Shown here: positions 34,585 through 44,192 of the stretch, piece after piece
Layout of the letters: every line of letters starts with the position of its first letter
How positions within the stretch are numbered: the stretch's first letter is position 1
Source of the DNA: IMCC45349 sp047219225
GTDB taxonomy: Bacteria > Bacteroidota > Bacteroidia > Flavobacteriales > Flavobacteriaceae
Length of the DNA: 64,000 bases
NCBI RefSeq assembly: GCF_047219225.1
Contig: NZ_CP178208.1
Location: 2,046,001-2,110,000, forward strand
Direction: 5' to 3'
Position numbers and translations under genes: made by a program
The notes under the pieces: model-generated
What the model saw: only the letters and a program-made list of their open reading frames with translations
The model's database searches: none
What the model was told of the DNA's origin: nothing

Positions 34585-35886
34585 ATGCTTTTAGTTTATA
34601 CGCATAAAATATCACCAAGAGTAAAGTACATTTTTAAACAAATTTGTACACGAATTTTAGATATTCCTGTATCTTTTACAACAACAATTGAAGAGTTTAT
34701 TGCTCACGATAGCTTAAAAATGTCGTATACAACTCAGGCATTAGGAAAGGAGTTTTTTGTGAGAAGTCATCCAATTTTGTTTGAACAAGGTTTGTCTGAT
34801 ATTGATATAAATGTGCATAAATGGGAAGAAACCAAATGCTTTTTTTATAATGGCGAAAAGAGTAGTATTCCTTTTGATATATTTTCGGCTTCTTTTTATT
34901 TGCTAAGTCGTTATGAAGAGTATTTGCCTCACGTTAAAGATGAGTTTGGACGTTTTACAAAAGAAGATAGTTTAGCTTTTAAACATGATTTTTTAGAAAG
35001 TCCAGTGGTAGATATTTGGGCTTATAAATTTAAAGCAGCATTACAAGAGCGTTTTCCAGATTATAAATTTAAAGATAGAAGTTACAAAATAAGCCCAATT
35101 ATTGATGTGCCTATGGCATATTATTTTAAGCATAAGGGTTTAATGCGAACTATAGGTGGAACGTTAAACGAAATTGTTCGCTTTAAATTTAGAACCTTGT
35201 ATAGACGATATACAGTTGTAACTGGATTTAAACGGGATCCTTATAATACTTTTAAATGGATAATAAATAAACAAAAACAGGTTAAAGAAAAATTTTTGGT
35301 GTTCTTTTTAATTGGAGCTTACTCTACTTACGATAAAAATGTAAGTATTAATAAAAAGAAGTTTGTGTCTTTAATAAAGTCGGTTGCAGATTATTGTCGC
35401 GTAGGACTTAAGGTGTCATTTTTTGCGGTAGATGATGCTTCAGTATTAAAAAAGGAAAAACAAAATATGGAATCCATAATTAATACATCTTTAGAGATTT
35501 CTAGAAATTCTTTTTCAAGAATTAATTTACCAAAAACGTATAGAAATTTAATTGAGTTAGAAATAAAAGAGGATTATACAATGGGTTATATAAACGATAT
35601 AGGTTTTAGAGCAGGTACATGCACACCATATTTGTTTTATGACATGGATTATGAAATACAAACACCATTAAAGATTCATCCTTTTCAATTAATGGATTAT
35701 TCATTGCTTAAACAAGCATCTTTTTTAGATAAAAAACAAACACTTTTAAGAGCTATAGATAAAGTTAAAAATGTTAATGGTACATTTACAGCTGTTTTTC
35801 ATAATTACTCGTTTAGTGATGTTGAAAGATGGGAAGACTTTAAAGAACTATTTAATATAATACTATATTCTACAGATGAAGATTGA
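34585..35886 (+). CDS. Polysaccharide-deacetylase-like protein with an N-terminal DUF7033-type domain
   Basis: 433 residues, starting directly after the radC stop. The N-terminal part (about 1-140) matches a flavobacterial domain usually found before polysaccharide deacetylases (FDIFSASFYLLSRYEEYLPH). The C-terminal part has deacetylase-like segments (SPIIDVPMAYYFKHKGLMRT, FLIGAYSTYDKNVS, GFRAGTCTPYLFYD), but the expected Asp-Asp metal motif is reduced to IIDVP, so catalysis is uncertain. No signal peptide is seen. It overlaps the phosphatase gene by 11 bases, and radC, this gene and the phosphatase gene form one transcript. Confidence 0.75.
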   Translation: MLLVYTHKISPRVKYIFKQICTRILDIPVSFTTTIEEFIAHDSLKMSYTTQALGKEFFVRSHPILFEQGLSDIDINVHKWEETKCFFYNGEKSSIPFDIFSASFYLLSRYEEYLPHVKDEFGRFTKEDSLAFKHDFLESPVVDIWAYKFKAALQERFPDYKFKDRSYKISPIIDVPMAYYFKHKGLMRTIGGTLNEIVRFKFRTLYRRYTVVTGFKRDPYNTFKWIINKQKQVKEKFLVFFLIGAYSTYDKNVSINKKKFVSLIKSVADYCRVGLKVSFFAVDDASVLKKEKQNMESIINTSLEISRNSFSRINLPKTYRNLIELEIKEDYTMGYINDIGFRAGTCTPYLFYDMDYEIQTPLKIHPFQLMDYSLLKQASFLDKKQTLLRAIDKVKNVNGTFTAVFHNYSFSDVERWEDFKELFNIILYSTDED

Positions 35887-36565
35887 TAATATCTCTCATG
35901 TTTTTTTTGATTTAGACCATACACTTTGGGATTTTGAAAAAAACTCAGCTTTAACCTTTGAAAAAATTTTTGATATCAATAAGGTTGATGTAAAGCTAGA
36001 TGAGTTTTTAGAAGTTTATGTACCTATTAATTTCCAGTATTGGAAGCTTTATAGAGAAGAAAAAATTGACAAAGCATCTTTGCGTTATGGAAGACTCAAT
36101 GATGCATTTAGAGCCATAGATGTTAAGGTTAAAATGAGTTTGATACATAAACTCTCTGTCGATTATATTGATAATTTATCTACGTTTAATCATTTGTTTG
36201 ATGGTACTATTGAAATATTAGAGTATTTGAAGCCAAAGTATAAGCTTCATATTATAACTAATGGGTTTAAAGAAGTACAACAAGGAAAATTAAACAAATC
36301 TAATATTGATCATTTTTTTGAAACTGTTACCAATTCAGAAATGGTAGGTGTTAAAAAGCCTAACCCAAAAATATTTAATCATGCGCTTAATGTTGCAAGA
36401 GCAAACAAAACACAAAGTATAATGATTGGAGATAATTTAGAAGCTGATGTACAAGGCGCTTTGGATATTGGATTAGATGCTATTTGTTTTAATTATCACA
36501 ATGAGACTATTGATAACCATATAAAAAGTATAGATTCGTTATTAGAGATTAAGAATTACTTATAG
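35876..36565 (+). CDS. YjjG-family HAD pyrimidine nucleotidase-like phosphatase
   Basis: 229 residues, a haloacid-dehalogenase-type phosphatase: motif I HVFFDLDHTLWDFEKN, motif II LHIITNGF, motif III around KKPNPKIF, motif IV MIGDNLEADVQGA. The alpha-helical cap between motifs I and II (FQYWKLYREEKIDKASLRYG) is characteristic of YjjG-like enzymes, which hydrolyse noncanonical nucleoside monophosphates and so clean the nucleotide pool. The ATG lies 11 bases before the stop of the upstream deacetylase-like gene, giving translational coupling. Confidence 0.9.
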   Translation: MKIDNISHVFFDLDHTLWDFEKNSALTFEKIFDINKVDVKLDEFLEVYVPINFQYWKLYREEKIDKASLRYGRLNDAFRAIDVKVKMSLIHKLSVDYIDNLSTFNHLFDGTIEILEYLKPKYKLHIITNGFKEVQQGKLNKSNIDHFFETVTNSEMVGVKKPNPKIFNHALNVARANKTQSIMIGDNLEADVQGALDIGLDAICFNYHNETIDNHIKSIDSLLEIKNYL

Positions 36566-36624
36566 TAAGTCTGTTCAAGTACTCAAATAATTTTATACAT
36601 TAGAGATTAATAAAATAAAACCTT

Positions 36625-37521
36625 ATGAAAAAGCAAGTTTTAGGCCTTTTAATAGTTGTTTTTGGGACGATAAGTCCTTTAATAGCTCAAAGTAGTGTAA
36701 ATGACTATAAGTATGTAATTGTACCAAATAGGTACGATTTTTTGAATGAGGATAATAAGTATCAATTAAATGCATTAACGGAGTTTCTTTTTAATAAGTA
36801 CGGCTTTAATGCTATTATGAAAAATGAACAATTTCCTCAAGATTTATATTCTAATAGTTGTTTAGCTTTAGTGAGTAATGTAACAAAACACAAAGGTGCT
36901 TTTAAAACGAAATTGCAAATTGAATTAAGAAATTGTAAGAATGAACTAATATTTAGTTCAGAAATAGGGGAATCTAGGGAAAAGGATTATAAAGCAGCAT
37001 TTAATTTAGCTTTACGAGATGCTTTTAAAAGTGTAGAAGCGTTAAATTATGAGTATAAGGAAAATAAGGAGATAGTTTCATTAGCTAAAGTAAATATAAA
37101 TGATGAGCAAGAAGAAATAGCAAAGCTTAAAGCTGAATTAGAATCTTTAAAAAAGGAGCAAGAAGTAGTTAAAGAAGTAAAAAGTGAAGTTGCTCCAGTA
37201 AAAGTTGAATCAAAGGTCAAGGATATAAGTTTTACAGAAAATTCTAAACAAGACGGTAATAATATTTCATTAGAGACACCAAAAAAAGTTCATGCCAAAG
37301 AAACCAAAAATTACTTAATTGCTAAACCTATTACAAATGGTTACCAATTATTAAATAACTTAACAAATAATATTGAGTATACAATTCATGCTACTGGGTT
37401 TGAAAATGTATTTATTATCAAAGATAAAAGTGGAATTATCTATAAAAGGGGTAATGCGTGGGTACGTGAGTATATTGAAGGAGAACGTACAGTTCTCGAT
37501 TTTCTAGATGTAAAATTCTAA
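36625..37521 (+). CDS. Secreted hypothetical protein with a coiled-coil middle
   Basis: 298 residues with a signal peptide (MKKQVLGLLIVVFGTISPLIAQ). The N-terminal domain (about 25-140) is a mixed alpha/beta region (DYKYVIVPNRYDFLNEDNKY, then ALRDAFKSVEALNYEY). A glutamate- and lysine-rich coiled coil runs over about residues 150-215, and a small C-terminal beta domain follows (AKPITNGYQLLNNLTNNIEY, RTVLDFLDVKF). No family is recognised, although such proteins recur in the Flavobacteriaceae. It is probably periplasmic. Its stop overlaps the convergent rarA gene by four bases. Confidence 0.7.
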   Translation: MKKQVLGLLIVVFGTISPLIAQSSVNDYKYVIVPNRYDFLNEDNKYQLNALTEFLFNKYGFNAIMKNEQFPQDLYSNSCLALVSNVTKHKGAFKTKLQIELRNCKNELIFSSEIGESREKDYKAAFNLALRDAFKSVEALNYEYKENKEIVSLAKVNINDEQEEIAKLKAELESLKKEQEVVKEVKSEVAPVKVESKVKDISFTENSKQDGNNISLETPKKVHAKETKNYLIAKPITNGYQLLNNLTNNIEYTIHATGFENVFIIKDKSGIIYKRGNAWVREYIEGERTVLDFLDVKF

Positions 37522-38795
37522 TAATCGTATTTGTCTTTCCAACGGTTTTTTAAAAACTCTCGTTGTGCATTTTCTCTAGCATTATTACCAGGATAGTACA
37601 AGGTTGTATTTTCTATATCTTTCGGTAAAAACTCATGAGCAGCAAAATTATTTTCGTAGTTATGTGCATATTGGTAATTATCGCCATAACCTAATTCTTT
37701 CATTAATTTTGTAGGTGCATTTCTAATTGATAAAGGCACACTTAAGTCACCAGTTTCTCTAACTAACTTTTGAGCATTACCAATAGCTTTATAAGCTGCA
37801 TTACTTTTTGGTGAACATGCCAAATATGTAGCACATTGACTTAAAATAATTCTTGATTCAGGATAACCAATAGTAGTTACTGCTTGAAATGTATTATTTG
37901 CTATAACCAATGCAGTTGGATTTGCATTTCCAATATCTTCACTAGCTAAAATTAGTAAACGTCTTGCAATAAATTTCACATCTTCACCACCTTCAATCAT
38001 TCTAGCTAACCAATATACAGCTGCATTTGGGTCGCTGCCTCTTATCGATTTAATAAATGCAGATATAATATCGTAATGTTGCTCTCCTGTTTTATCATAT
38101 CTAACTGTATTGTTTTGAACTTTATTTAAAACAACTTCATTTGTAATAAATATATCTTTGTCATCAAAAGAGCTAATAATTAACTCAAAAATGTTAAGTA
38201 ATTTTCTAGCATCACCACCTGACAAGCGCAGTAAGGCTTCAGTTTCTTCAAGTGTAATATTTTTTTGGGATAGAATGTTATCTTTCTCAATTGCACGCTT
38301 TAAAAGTGATTCTAAATCATTTTTATCAAATGAGTTTAAAATATATACTTGACATCGTGATAGTAATGCTGGAATAACTTCAAAACTAGGGTTTTCGGTT
38401 GTAGCTCCAATTAATGTTACCCAACCTTTTTCAACTGCTTGCAATAAGGAGTCTTGTTGCGATTTACTAAATCGATGTATCTCATCGATAAAAAGAATAG
38501 GGTTTTTGGTTGTAAATAGTCCGCCATTTTGTTTTGCTTTTTCAATGACATCTCTTACATCTTTTACCCCAGAACTAATAGCGCTTAAAGTATAAAAAGG
38601 ACGTTTTGATTCGTTAGAAATAATATTAGCTAAAGTCGTTTTTCCTATTCCAGGTGGTCCACAAAGTATCATTGAAGGTATTAAACCTTGTTTTATAGAT
38701 TGTGTTAATGAACCATTAGGGCCTACTAAATGTGATTGACTTATATAGTCATCTAGTGTTTCTGGTCTAAGGCGTTCGGCTAATGGTGCATTCAT
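37518..38795 (-). CDS. rarA: Replication-associated recombination protein A (RarA/MgsA AAA+ ATPase)
   Basis: 425 residues, clamp-loader-like AAA+ protein that acts at stalled forks. P-loop CGPPGIGKTT (residues 45-54), Walker B ILFIDEIHRF, sensor ATTENPSF, and the C-terminal oligomerisation region (GSDPNAAVYWLARMIEGGED, KFIARRLLILASEDIGNANP) are all present. The N-terminal APLAERLRPETLDDYISQ motif is typical. It is a single gene, divergent from the rhomboid gene and convergent with the secreted hypothetical protein. Confidence 0.96.
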   Translation of the reverse strand: MNAPLAERLRPETLDDYISQSHLVGPNGSLTQSIKQGLIPSMILCGPPGIGKTTLANIISNESKRPFYTLSAISSGVKDVRDVIEKAKQNGGLFTTKNPILFIDEIHRFSKSQQDSLLQAVEKGWVTLIGATTENPSFEVIPALLSRCQVYILNSFDKNDLESLLKRAIEKDNILSQKNITLEETEALLRLSGGDARKLLNIFELIISSFDDKDIFITNEVVLNKVQNNTVRYDKTGEQHYDIISAFIKSIRGSDPNAAVYWLARMIEGGEDVKFIARRLLILASEDIGNANPTALVIANNTFQAVTTIGYPESRIILSQCATYLACSPKSNAAYKAIGNAQKLVRETGDLSVPLSIRNAPTKLMKELGYGDNYQYAHNYENNFAAHEFLPKDIENTTLYYPGNNARENAQREFLKNRWKDKYDY

Positions 38796-38891
38796 ATTGT
38801 AAAATTAAATCATTTTTTTGTTTTGAAGTGACAATGTTTCATAAAGAATCGTTTTGGCTAATTATTTGTAAGTATTATTTAAATTTATGAA

Positions 38892-39653
38892 ATGAACAAT
38901 CAAGAACAATTTAAATATACAACTGGAGTAGTTGGTTATCCAATAGCATTTGTATTGCTTATTTGGATTATTTTTTGGTTTGAGGTACGTTTTGGATATC
39001 GTTTTAACGATTTAGGAGTATATCCTAGAACACTTGAAGGATTAAAGGGTGTAATATTTAGTCCTTTTGTCCATAGTAGCTTAGAACATTTATATCATAA
39101 TTCTATTCCGCTTTTAGTATTATCCATGGCATTGTTTTATTTCTATCGACCAATTGCTTGGAAAGTGATAGGCTATGGTATTTTACTTTCTGGATTGCTT
39201 ACTTGGTGTATTGGTAGACCTTCTTACCATATAGGAGCAAGTGGGTTGATTTATGTATTAATGAGTTTCATTCTATTTAAAGGTGTTTTCGCTAAACATT
39301 TTAGACTGATAGCATTGTCATTATTAGTGGTTTTTCTTTATGGAAGTATGATATGGTATGTATTTCCTGTAAAAGAAAATATGTCTTGGGAAGGACATCT
39401 TTCGGGTTTAATAGTTGGTTTATTATTTGCCATAGTTTTTAGGAAATATATAGCTAAGCCTAAAAAATATGAATGGGAGCGCGATGATTACAATGAGGAG
39501 GATGACCCTTTTCTAAAGCATTTTGATGAGAATGGTAATTTTATTGAAGCTGTTGAAGTTGAAGAGCAAGAAGACGTAATAGAGGAGAAGCCAAAAACGA
39601 AAAGAGTTATTAAGGTCACTTATCATTTTAATAAAAAGAAAGACAATAATTAA
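38892..39653 (+). CDS. Rhomboid-family intramembrane serine protease
   Basis: 253 residues with six membrane helices. The catalytic dyad is visible: S116 in HIGASGLIYVL and H168 in WEGHLSGLIVG, with N69 in the HLYHNSIPL loop as the usual oxyanion residue. The first helix pair (FWFEVRFGYRFNDLGVYPRT) lies before the membrane core. A charged cytosolic tail of about 70 residues (EWERDDYNEEDDPFLKHFDE, then KTKRVIKVTYHFNKKK) follows the last helix. It cleaves membrane-anchored substrates, which are unknown here. It overlaps the opposing rlmB stop by four bases. Confidence 0.92.
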   Translation: MNNQEQFKYTTGVVGYPIAFVLLIWIIFWFEVRFGYRFNDLGVYPRTLEGLKGVIFSPFVHSSLEHLYHNSIPLLVLSMALFYFYRPIAWKVIGYGILLSGLLTWCIGRPSYHIGASGLIYVLMSFILFKGVFAKHFRLIALSLLVVFLYGSMIWYVFPVKENMSWEGHLSGLIVGLLFAIVFRKYIAKPKKYEWERDDYNEEDDPFLKHFDENGNFIEAVEVEEQEDVIEEKPKTKRVIKVTYHFNKKKDNN

Positions 39654-40387
39654 AGGCGTTGTCTAACTACTTCATAAAGAAAAGCACCACAAGCTACAGA
39701 CACATTTAGAGAGCCTATATCTCCATACATAGGAAGTTTTGCCTTGGCATCAGATAACTTTAAAACTGATGGTGAAACACCTTTTCCTTCAGAGCCCATA
39801 ATAATAGCACAAGGTTCCTTAAATGAAACATCATAGATTGTGTTTTCAGTTTTTTCTGTCGCCGAAATAATTTTAATTCCAGATGCTTGTAAATAAAACA
39901 TAGCGTCTTTTATATGATCTACTTTACAAATAGGGACTTTAAAGACTGCACCAGCGCTAGTTTTTATAGTGTCTCCATTTACTGGAGCACCACCTTTTTT
40001 TTGAATTATGATTCCATCTACACCAGTACATTCTGCAGTTCTAATAATAGCACCAAAATTACGTACATCGCTTAGTTGGTCTAAAAGTAAGAATAGAGGC
40101 GTTTTTCCAGACTCACTTACATTAGTAACTAAAGTGTCTAAATCATAAAATTCAATAGGTGAAATTTGAGCAACAACACCTTGGTGGTTGTTATTTCTGG
40201 AAAGTCTGTTTAGCTTTTCAATAGGAACATAAGATATATTTACTGCATTTTTTCTTAAAAGACTATCTAATTCTTGAAAAAGTTCACCTTTTAGCCCTTT
40301 TTGCACGAATACTTTATCTATAGTTTTTCCAGAATTTATAGCTTCAATAACAGCACGAATTCCAAATATTTTTGTCTCTTGTTCCAT
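39650..40387 (-). CDS. rlmB: 23S rRNA 2'-O-methyltransferase (RlmB family, SpoU type)
   Basis: 245 residues: an N-terminal ribosome-binding domain (about 1-75, ETKIFGIRAVIEAINSGKTI) and a SpoU domain whose deep-knot motifs are clear: LLLDQLSDVRNFGAIIRTAE, IIMGSEGKGVSPSVL and LPMYGDIGSLNVSVACGAFL. RlmB methylates the ribose of G2251 (E. coli numbering) in 23S rRNA; the paralogue identity is inferred from length and the EQETKIFGIRAV start. A TACTTTTG box ends five bases before the ATG, so the message would be leaderless. Confidence 0.92.
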   Translation of the reverse strand: MEQETKIFGIRAVIEAINSGKTIDKVFVQKGLKGELFQELDSLLRKNAVNISYVPIEKLNRLSRNNNHQGVVAQISPIEFYDLDTLVTNVSESGKTPLFLLLDQLSDVRNFGAIIRTAECTGVDGIIIQKKGGAPVNGDTIKTSAGAVFKVPICKVDHIKDAMFYLQASGIKIISATEKTENTIYDVSFKEPCAIIMGSEGKGVSPSVLKLSDAKAKLPMYGDIGSLNVSVACGAFLYEVVRQRL

Positions 40388-40392
40388 AGAGG

Positions 40393-40400
40393 CAAAAGTA
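40393..40400 (-). promoter_or_regulatory. -7 promoter element directly before rlmB
   Basis: TACTTTTG on the minus strand is an exact TAnnTTTG match ending five bases upstream of the rlmB ATG. It is immediately followed upstream by the T tract of the terminator at 40402-40437. Confidence 0.6.
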
Positions 40401-40401
40401 T

Positions 40402-40437
40402 AAAAAAAGACCTTGCAAAATATAAATTAGCAAGGTC
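40402..40437 (-). terminator. Intrinsic terminator of the arylsulfotransferase-like gene
   Basis: On the minus strand an 8-bp perfect stem GACCTTGC/GCAAGGTC around a 13-base loop runs into an eight-T tract. It lies 12 bases after the stop of the sulfotransferase-like gene and abuts the rlmB promoter. Confidence 0.85.
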
Positions 40438-40449
40438 AATATTTATGAG

Positions 40450-42099
40450 TTATTGTTTTATAATTTTCTTTGTTGTGATTGTATTATTTGAATGTATTTT
40501 TAAGAGGTATAGATTAGGAGTAAGATGACCCATATCTAGGCTATTTGAATTACTATTCTCTAAAACTAGTTTCCCTAATAGATTATAAATTTCTAATTTT
40601 TGAACTTCTTGATTAGATTTCACATTTAATTTGTCTTTTACTGGATTTGGATAAATAGACGCCATATTTAGTTCAAAATCATCAATATTTAATATATCAC
40701 ATTGAGATAAGTCAGGATTATTCTCAATAGGAAGTTCAGGGGTTAAATCTCTACCGTCAAAGGCAGGATAGTTGTATCCATATTTTGTAGCTCTAAAAAG
40801 AGTATTTCCACTTCCTAAAGGATCATCACCTTGACTTAATATACTATCAGACCCTACAGGAGAAATATATTTCCATACTTTTTGATTTTCTGAATTTATT
40901 TCAAATAAATAACCTTGTGAACCAACGCAAACAAGTATGTTCCCATTAGGAAGCATTTGCGCACCAGATAAGAAGTGAGAAAAGAAATTAGTTGGGTCTT
41001 CTGGATCTTGATAAATGTAATCTGGAGTTTCAGGACCGTATGTAGTACCTATTTCATAATTATAAAACCCTGGAATATCTTGAGGTGGGTTTAAAATATA
41101 AACCTCTGAAAAGCTTGGAGAACGGTTTAAACCATTGTTAAAAAGAATTATTTTTCCTTCATTAGGATACCCAGGAGGTATTACATATGGGTAATGTTGC
41201 CCAAAAAGTTTTTTATCATTTTCATCACCTCGTTTGTATACTTCAGGATTTCCCCAACGATATAAAAAATCTCCTCCTTTACCATAAATACCTCCATTAT
41301 TACTAGCAGCTTCTTCTGTAGTAGTAGAATGATCAATAATATAAATTTCACTCATTAATCTTGAACTTAATACTATTTGATCTAGTGATTCGTCATATTG
41401 TAATGAGTTTATATGTAGCCAATTTGAATTACCATTAGAGCCTCCTAAATAGTTAATATCAAGTAATTGTGGATTATTTTCTACAATACCATAATTGTCT
41501 TTGTTAATGTCAAAATCTTGGATTAGATGATCCTTGATATGCCATTCCCAAACAATGTTAGCAGAATTTGTGCCTATAGGTTCAAGTTCAAGAATATGTT
41601 CATTATATAGAGTAGATTGAGTAAGGTTAGATGGGTTTCTTCCAGCTTGAATAGCTTCTTCATTACTTAAAACAGAAACCGCAAGCATTAATATATTCCC
41701 ATTAGGCATAGGGTATATATCGTGATGTTGTCTTTCTTCTGGAGTTGAATAATTATATTCCCATAAAAGGTCATTATCCCAACTTCTTAGCTCAATTCTA
41801 CCTCCAACACCACCAAAGTTAATACCAGTGTTTTCAGTTTTACATGCTCTAAGCAAGTTTCCATTTTCTAAGAGATAAACTGCATTTCCTGGATTAAAAT
41901 CACTCGTCCATTGATTTATAATTTCACCACAATTATTTATTAAATATGTATTTAAGTTTTTAGTGATTAAGGTATAGCCACCATACGTGCCTTCTTGATT
42001 ATCTATAATACCTACCGTGTTTTGGGAAAAAGATAGTAAAGGTGATAATAATGATAAAAAGAATACTGTAATAAGAAAATTTGGTTTTAACCTTTTCAT
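40450..42099 (-). CDS. Arylsulfotransferase-like secreted protein with T9SS type A sorting domain
   Basis: 549 residues: signal peptide (about 1-25, ending LLSFSQ), a beta-propeller of the bacterial arylsulfotransferase (ASST) kind, and a C-terminal T9SS sorting domain (ASIYPNPVKDKLNVK to TTKKIIKQ, about the last 75 residues). ASST-like signatures include GNAVYLLENGNLLR, HHDIYPMPNGNILMLAV, LHINSLQYDESLDQIVLSSR and a histidine pair at the active region. The sulfuryl-transfer residues cannot be confirmed by reading, and many such propellers in Bacteroidota are not known enzymes. It is probably a cell-surface or secreted protein. A strong terminator follows. Confidence 0.83.
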   Translation of the reverse strand: MKRLKPNFLITVFFLSLLSPLLSFSQNTVGIIDNQEGTYGGYTLITKNLNTYLINNCGEIINQWTSDFNPGNAVYLLENGNLLRACKTENTGINFGGVGGRIELRSWDNDLLWEYNYSTPEERQHHDIYPMPNGNILMLAVSVLSNEEAIQAGRNPSNLTQSTLYNEHILELEPIGTNSANIVWEWHIKDHLIQDFDINKDNYGIVENNPQLLDINYLGGSNGNSNWLHINSLQYDESLDQIVLSSRLMSEIYIIDHSTTTEEAASNNGGIYGKGGDFLYRWGNPEVYKRGDENDKKLFGQHYPYVIPPGYPNEGKIILFNNGLNRSPSFSEVYILNPPQDIPGFYNYEIGTTYGPETPDYIYQDPEDPTNFFSHFLSGAQMLPNGNILVCVGSQGYLFEINSENQKVWKYISPVGSDSILSQGDDPLGSGNTLFRATKYGYNYPAFDGRDLTPELPIENNPDLSQCDILNIDDFELNMASIYPNPVKDKLNVKSNQEVQKLEIYNLLGKLVLENSNSNSLDMGHLTPNLYLLKIHSNNTITTKKIIKQ

Positions 42100-42132
42100 A
42101 GCATTTAGTCGTTTATATTTTATGTGTCTTAC

Positions 42133-42164
42133 AAAAAAAAGAGAGGTTAACCTCTCTTTTTTTT
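42133..42164. terminator. 32-bp perfect palindrome terminator after the protease gene
   Basis: AAAAAAAAGAGAGGTT followed by its exact reverse complement, with no loop bases. It ends in eight T on the minus strand, downstream of the S8 protease stop at 42178. It reads equally well on both strands. Confidence 0.85.
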
Positions 42165-42177
42165 AAGTGTGAATGAG

Positions 42178-44115
42178 TTATTTTAAAATAACTTTTTTGT
42201 TTATTTTAGAATCACCTTGTTTTATAATCAATACGTAACTTCCCTTAGCAAATCTTTGAGTATCTATCTTACCCGAAATAAATTGACCTTGAGGAGCAAT
42301 AGTATGTTTAAAGATTATTCTACCTTGAATATCAACAAGAATAATTGAAGCATCTGAATTATTTAAAGAATTGAAGCTATAATTTAATTCAGAACTTGCA
42401 GGATTTGGCCAAATATTAAAAGTGTTGAATTGGTTTTCATTAGTACTAAGTGTTAAATCTGAACCAGTCAAAATTAATGAGAAATCTTGAGTTGAATTAG
42501 TAAGAGTTCCTTTATGAGTAACAGTTAAAGTATAACTGCCAGCAGATGGATTATTAATATCTATATTTTCGACTGTGTCAACTAGGTTATCTCCAGTAGT
42601 AGCAAAACCAGCAACATTGCTTAGGTTTAATTTCCAAGGAAAATATGTTGTAGAGTTTTGAGTAATTCTTAAATCTAAATCATTAACTAAAGCTGCCGTT
42701 GGGCTATTCAATTGATTACTCATGTCATTTCCGGCAGGATCTGTCCAACAAATAGTAGCACTTAATTGTTCCGCAGAAGTTACAGTGAAATCAAAAGTAT
42801 AGGTTTCACCTTGTGATAATGTTTGTTCTAATATTAAAGCATCATTGGTTTGATCTTTTAAAATTGTTTCAGCTGCTCTTTTGGCATTTAATAATCCCCA
42901 GCCAAAAATTGGATCTGGACCAACGACTGTAAAATCATCATCTGCAGTATGACAAGCAAGTCCCTTTAAGGTTGATGCTTTCATATATTGAGAGTTTAAA
43001 TCATTGTAATATTGTTGTAGTAACAAAAGAGAACCAGTTACATTAGGAGCAGACATTGATGTTCCATTATAAGAAGCATATGATGTATTTGAAGTGCTTA
43101 TAGGAGAAAATACAGCTGTTCCATCTGCAGAAATATCTGGTTTTATTCTACCATCGTCAGAAGGTCCTTGGCTACTACCAACATTAATAGATAAACTAAG
43201 AAGATCACCACTTCCGTTTGGGTGTACTAGTGGATTATTTGCATTTGCAACTACTAAATTGTTTTTAGAGTTTTTATTTCCAACAAGTTTATCATAATTG
43301 TTAAGTAAACCACCATTATAAGTTGTTTGACCATCATTTCCTGCTGAAACTACTTGTAAATAATATGGTGAATTGTAAGCTACATTATCCCATATTCTTG
43401 CTTCGGTATTATAACAACCCATTAACCAATTTAAAGAAGCAGCCGTTTGTGTAGGCACTCCGTATGAATGGTTAGATAATAATAGTGCATTGGTTGTAGC
43501 TTCATTTAAAGCTTCAATATCATCATTATCCCAATCATAGGATGTTAGGATTGCTTTTGGAGCCATTCCTTTAGCGGTTGGTGAAACACCTTTTGCTATA
43601 ATTGTACCAGAAACATGTGTAGAATGGTTACTTTGGTCATTTGATGCTGATTGATCTGGAGTAGAAACTCTTGTTACAGGTGCGGGACTATCATCTAAAA
43701 ATTCTTGATGTGTAGCTAATGTAGGACCTCCATCCCAAGTAGCAACATGCATATTTTGACCTTCAAGATTTAAACCAAGACCACCGCCATTGTGTAAAAA
43801 ATCAGTTCTAGTAGCTTTAGCACTGTTTATATTATCCGTTACAATATAAATTGGAGTGTTGTTAATTATATATTTTAATTTTTTTAATTCGCCATTTTCG
43901 CCTTTAATAATTAATTCTGTATTAGGATTACTTATTAGGTAGGCTTCAATGTCCTTTTTGTTTTGATCATTAAAAGCTGTTATTTCAGTAATTAATGCTT
44001 CAATGTTTTTTTTATTATAATCTTTTATAATAGCTTTTTTCTGTTCTTGAGTTTGTGAAAAACCAAAAGAAAAGGAAAGCAGTAACGATAGTGTTATTAA
44101 ATTATTCTTATTCAT
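42178..44115 (-). CDS. Subtilisin-like (S8) serine protease with T9SS type A sorting domain
   Basis: 645 residues: signal peptide (about 1-20), N-terminal prodomain region, an S8 catalytic domain with D128 (VATWDGG), H167 (STHVSGTI) and S353 (GTSMSAP), a jelly-roll P-like domain (about 430-560) and a C-terminal T9SS domain (FNIWPNPASSELNYSF to KKVILK). It is exported by T9SS and anchored or released outside the cell, where it would degrade proteins. Its neighbourhood includes a SusCD nutrient locus just upstream. It is monocistronic, between two palindromic terminators. Confidence 0.93.
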   Translation of the reverse strand: MNKNNLITLSLLLSFSFGFSQTQEQKKAIIKDYNKKNIEALITEITAFNDQNKKDIEAYLISNPNTELIIKGENGELKKLKYIINNTPIYIVTDNINSAKATRTDFLHNGGGLGLNLEGQNMHVATWDGGPTLATHQEFLDDSPAPVTRVSTPDQSASNDQSNHSTHVSGTIIAKGVSPTAKGMAPKAILTSYDWDNDDIEALNEATTNALLLSNHSYGVPTQTAASLNWLMGCYNTEARIWDNVAYNSPYYLQVVSAGNDGQTTYNGGLLNNYDKLVGNKNSKNNLVVANANNPLVHPNGSGDLLSLSINVGSSQGPSDDGRIKPDISADGTAVFSPISTSNTSYASYNGTSMSAPNVTGSLLLLQQYYNDLNSQYMKASTLKGLACHTADDDFTVVGPDPIFGWGLLNAKRAAETILKDQTNDALILEQTLSQGETYTFDFTVTSAEQLSATICWTDPAGNDMSNQLNSPTAALVNDLDLRITQNSTTYFPWKLNLSNVAGFATTGDNLVDTVENIDINNPSAGSYTLTVTHKGTLTNSTQDFSLILTGSDLTLSTNENQFNTFNIWPNPASSELNYSFNSLNNSDASIILVDIQGRIIFKHTIAPQGQFISGKIDTQRFAKGSYVLIIKQGDSKINKKVILK

Positions 44116-44137
44116 GAGAACTTTTTCGGGTAAAGAT

Positions 44138-44173
44138 AAAAAAAAAGAGCTTTTATTAAAAGCTCTTTTTTTT
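44138..44173. terminator. Terminator of the first SusCD operon
   Basis: A long A/T-flanked stem (AAAAAGAGCTTTT/AAAAGCTCTTTTT type, loop ATT) ending in a nine-T tract on the minus strand. It follows the last lipoprotein gene of the operon by about 20 bases and precedes the protease start. Confidence 0.85.
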
Positions 44174-44192
44174 ATGAAATATAGGTTGATAA

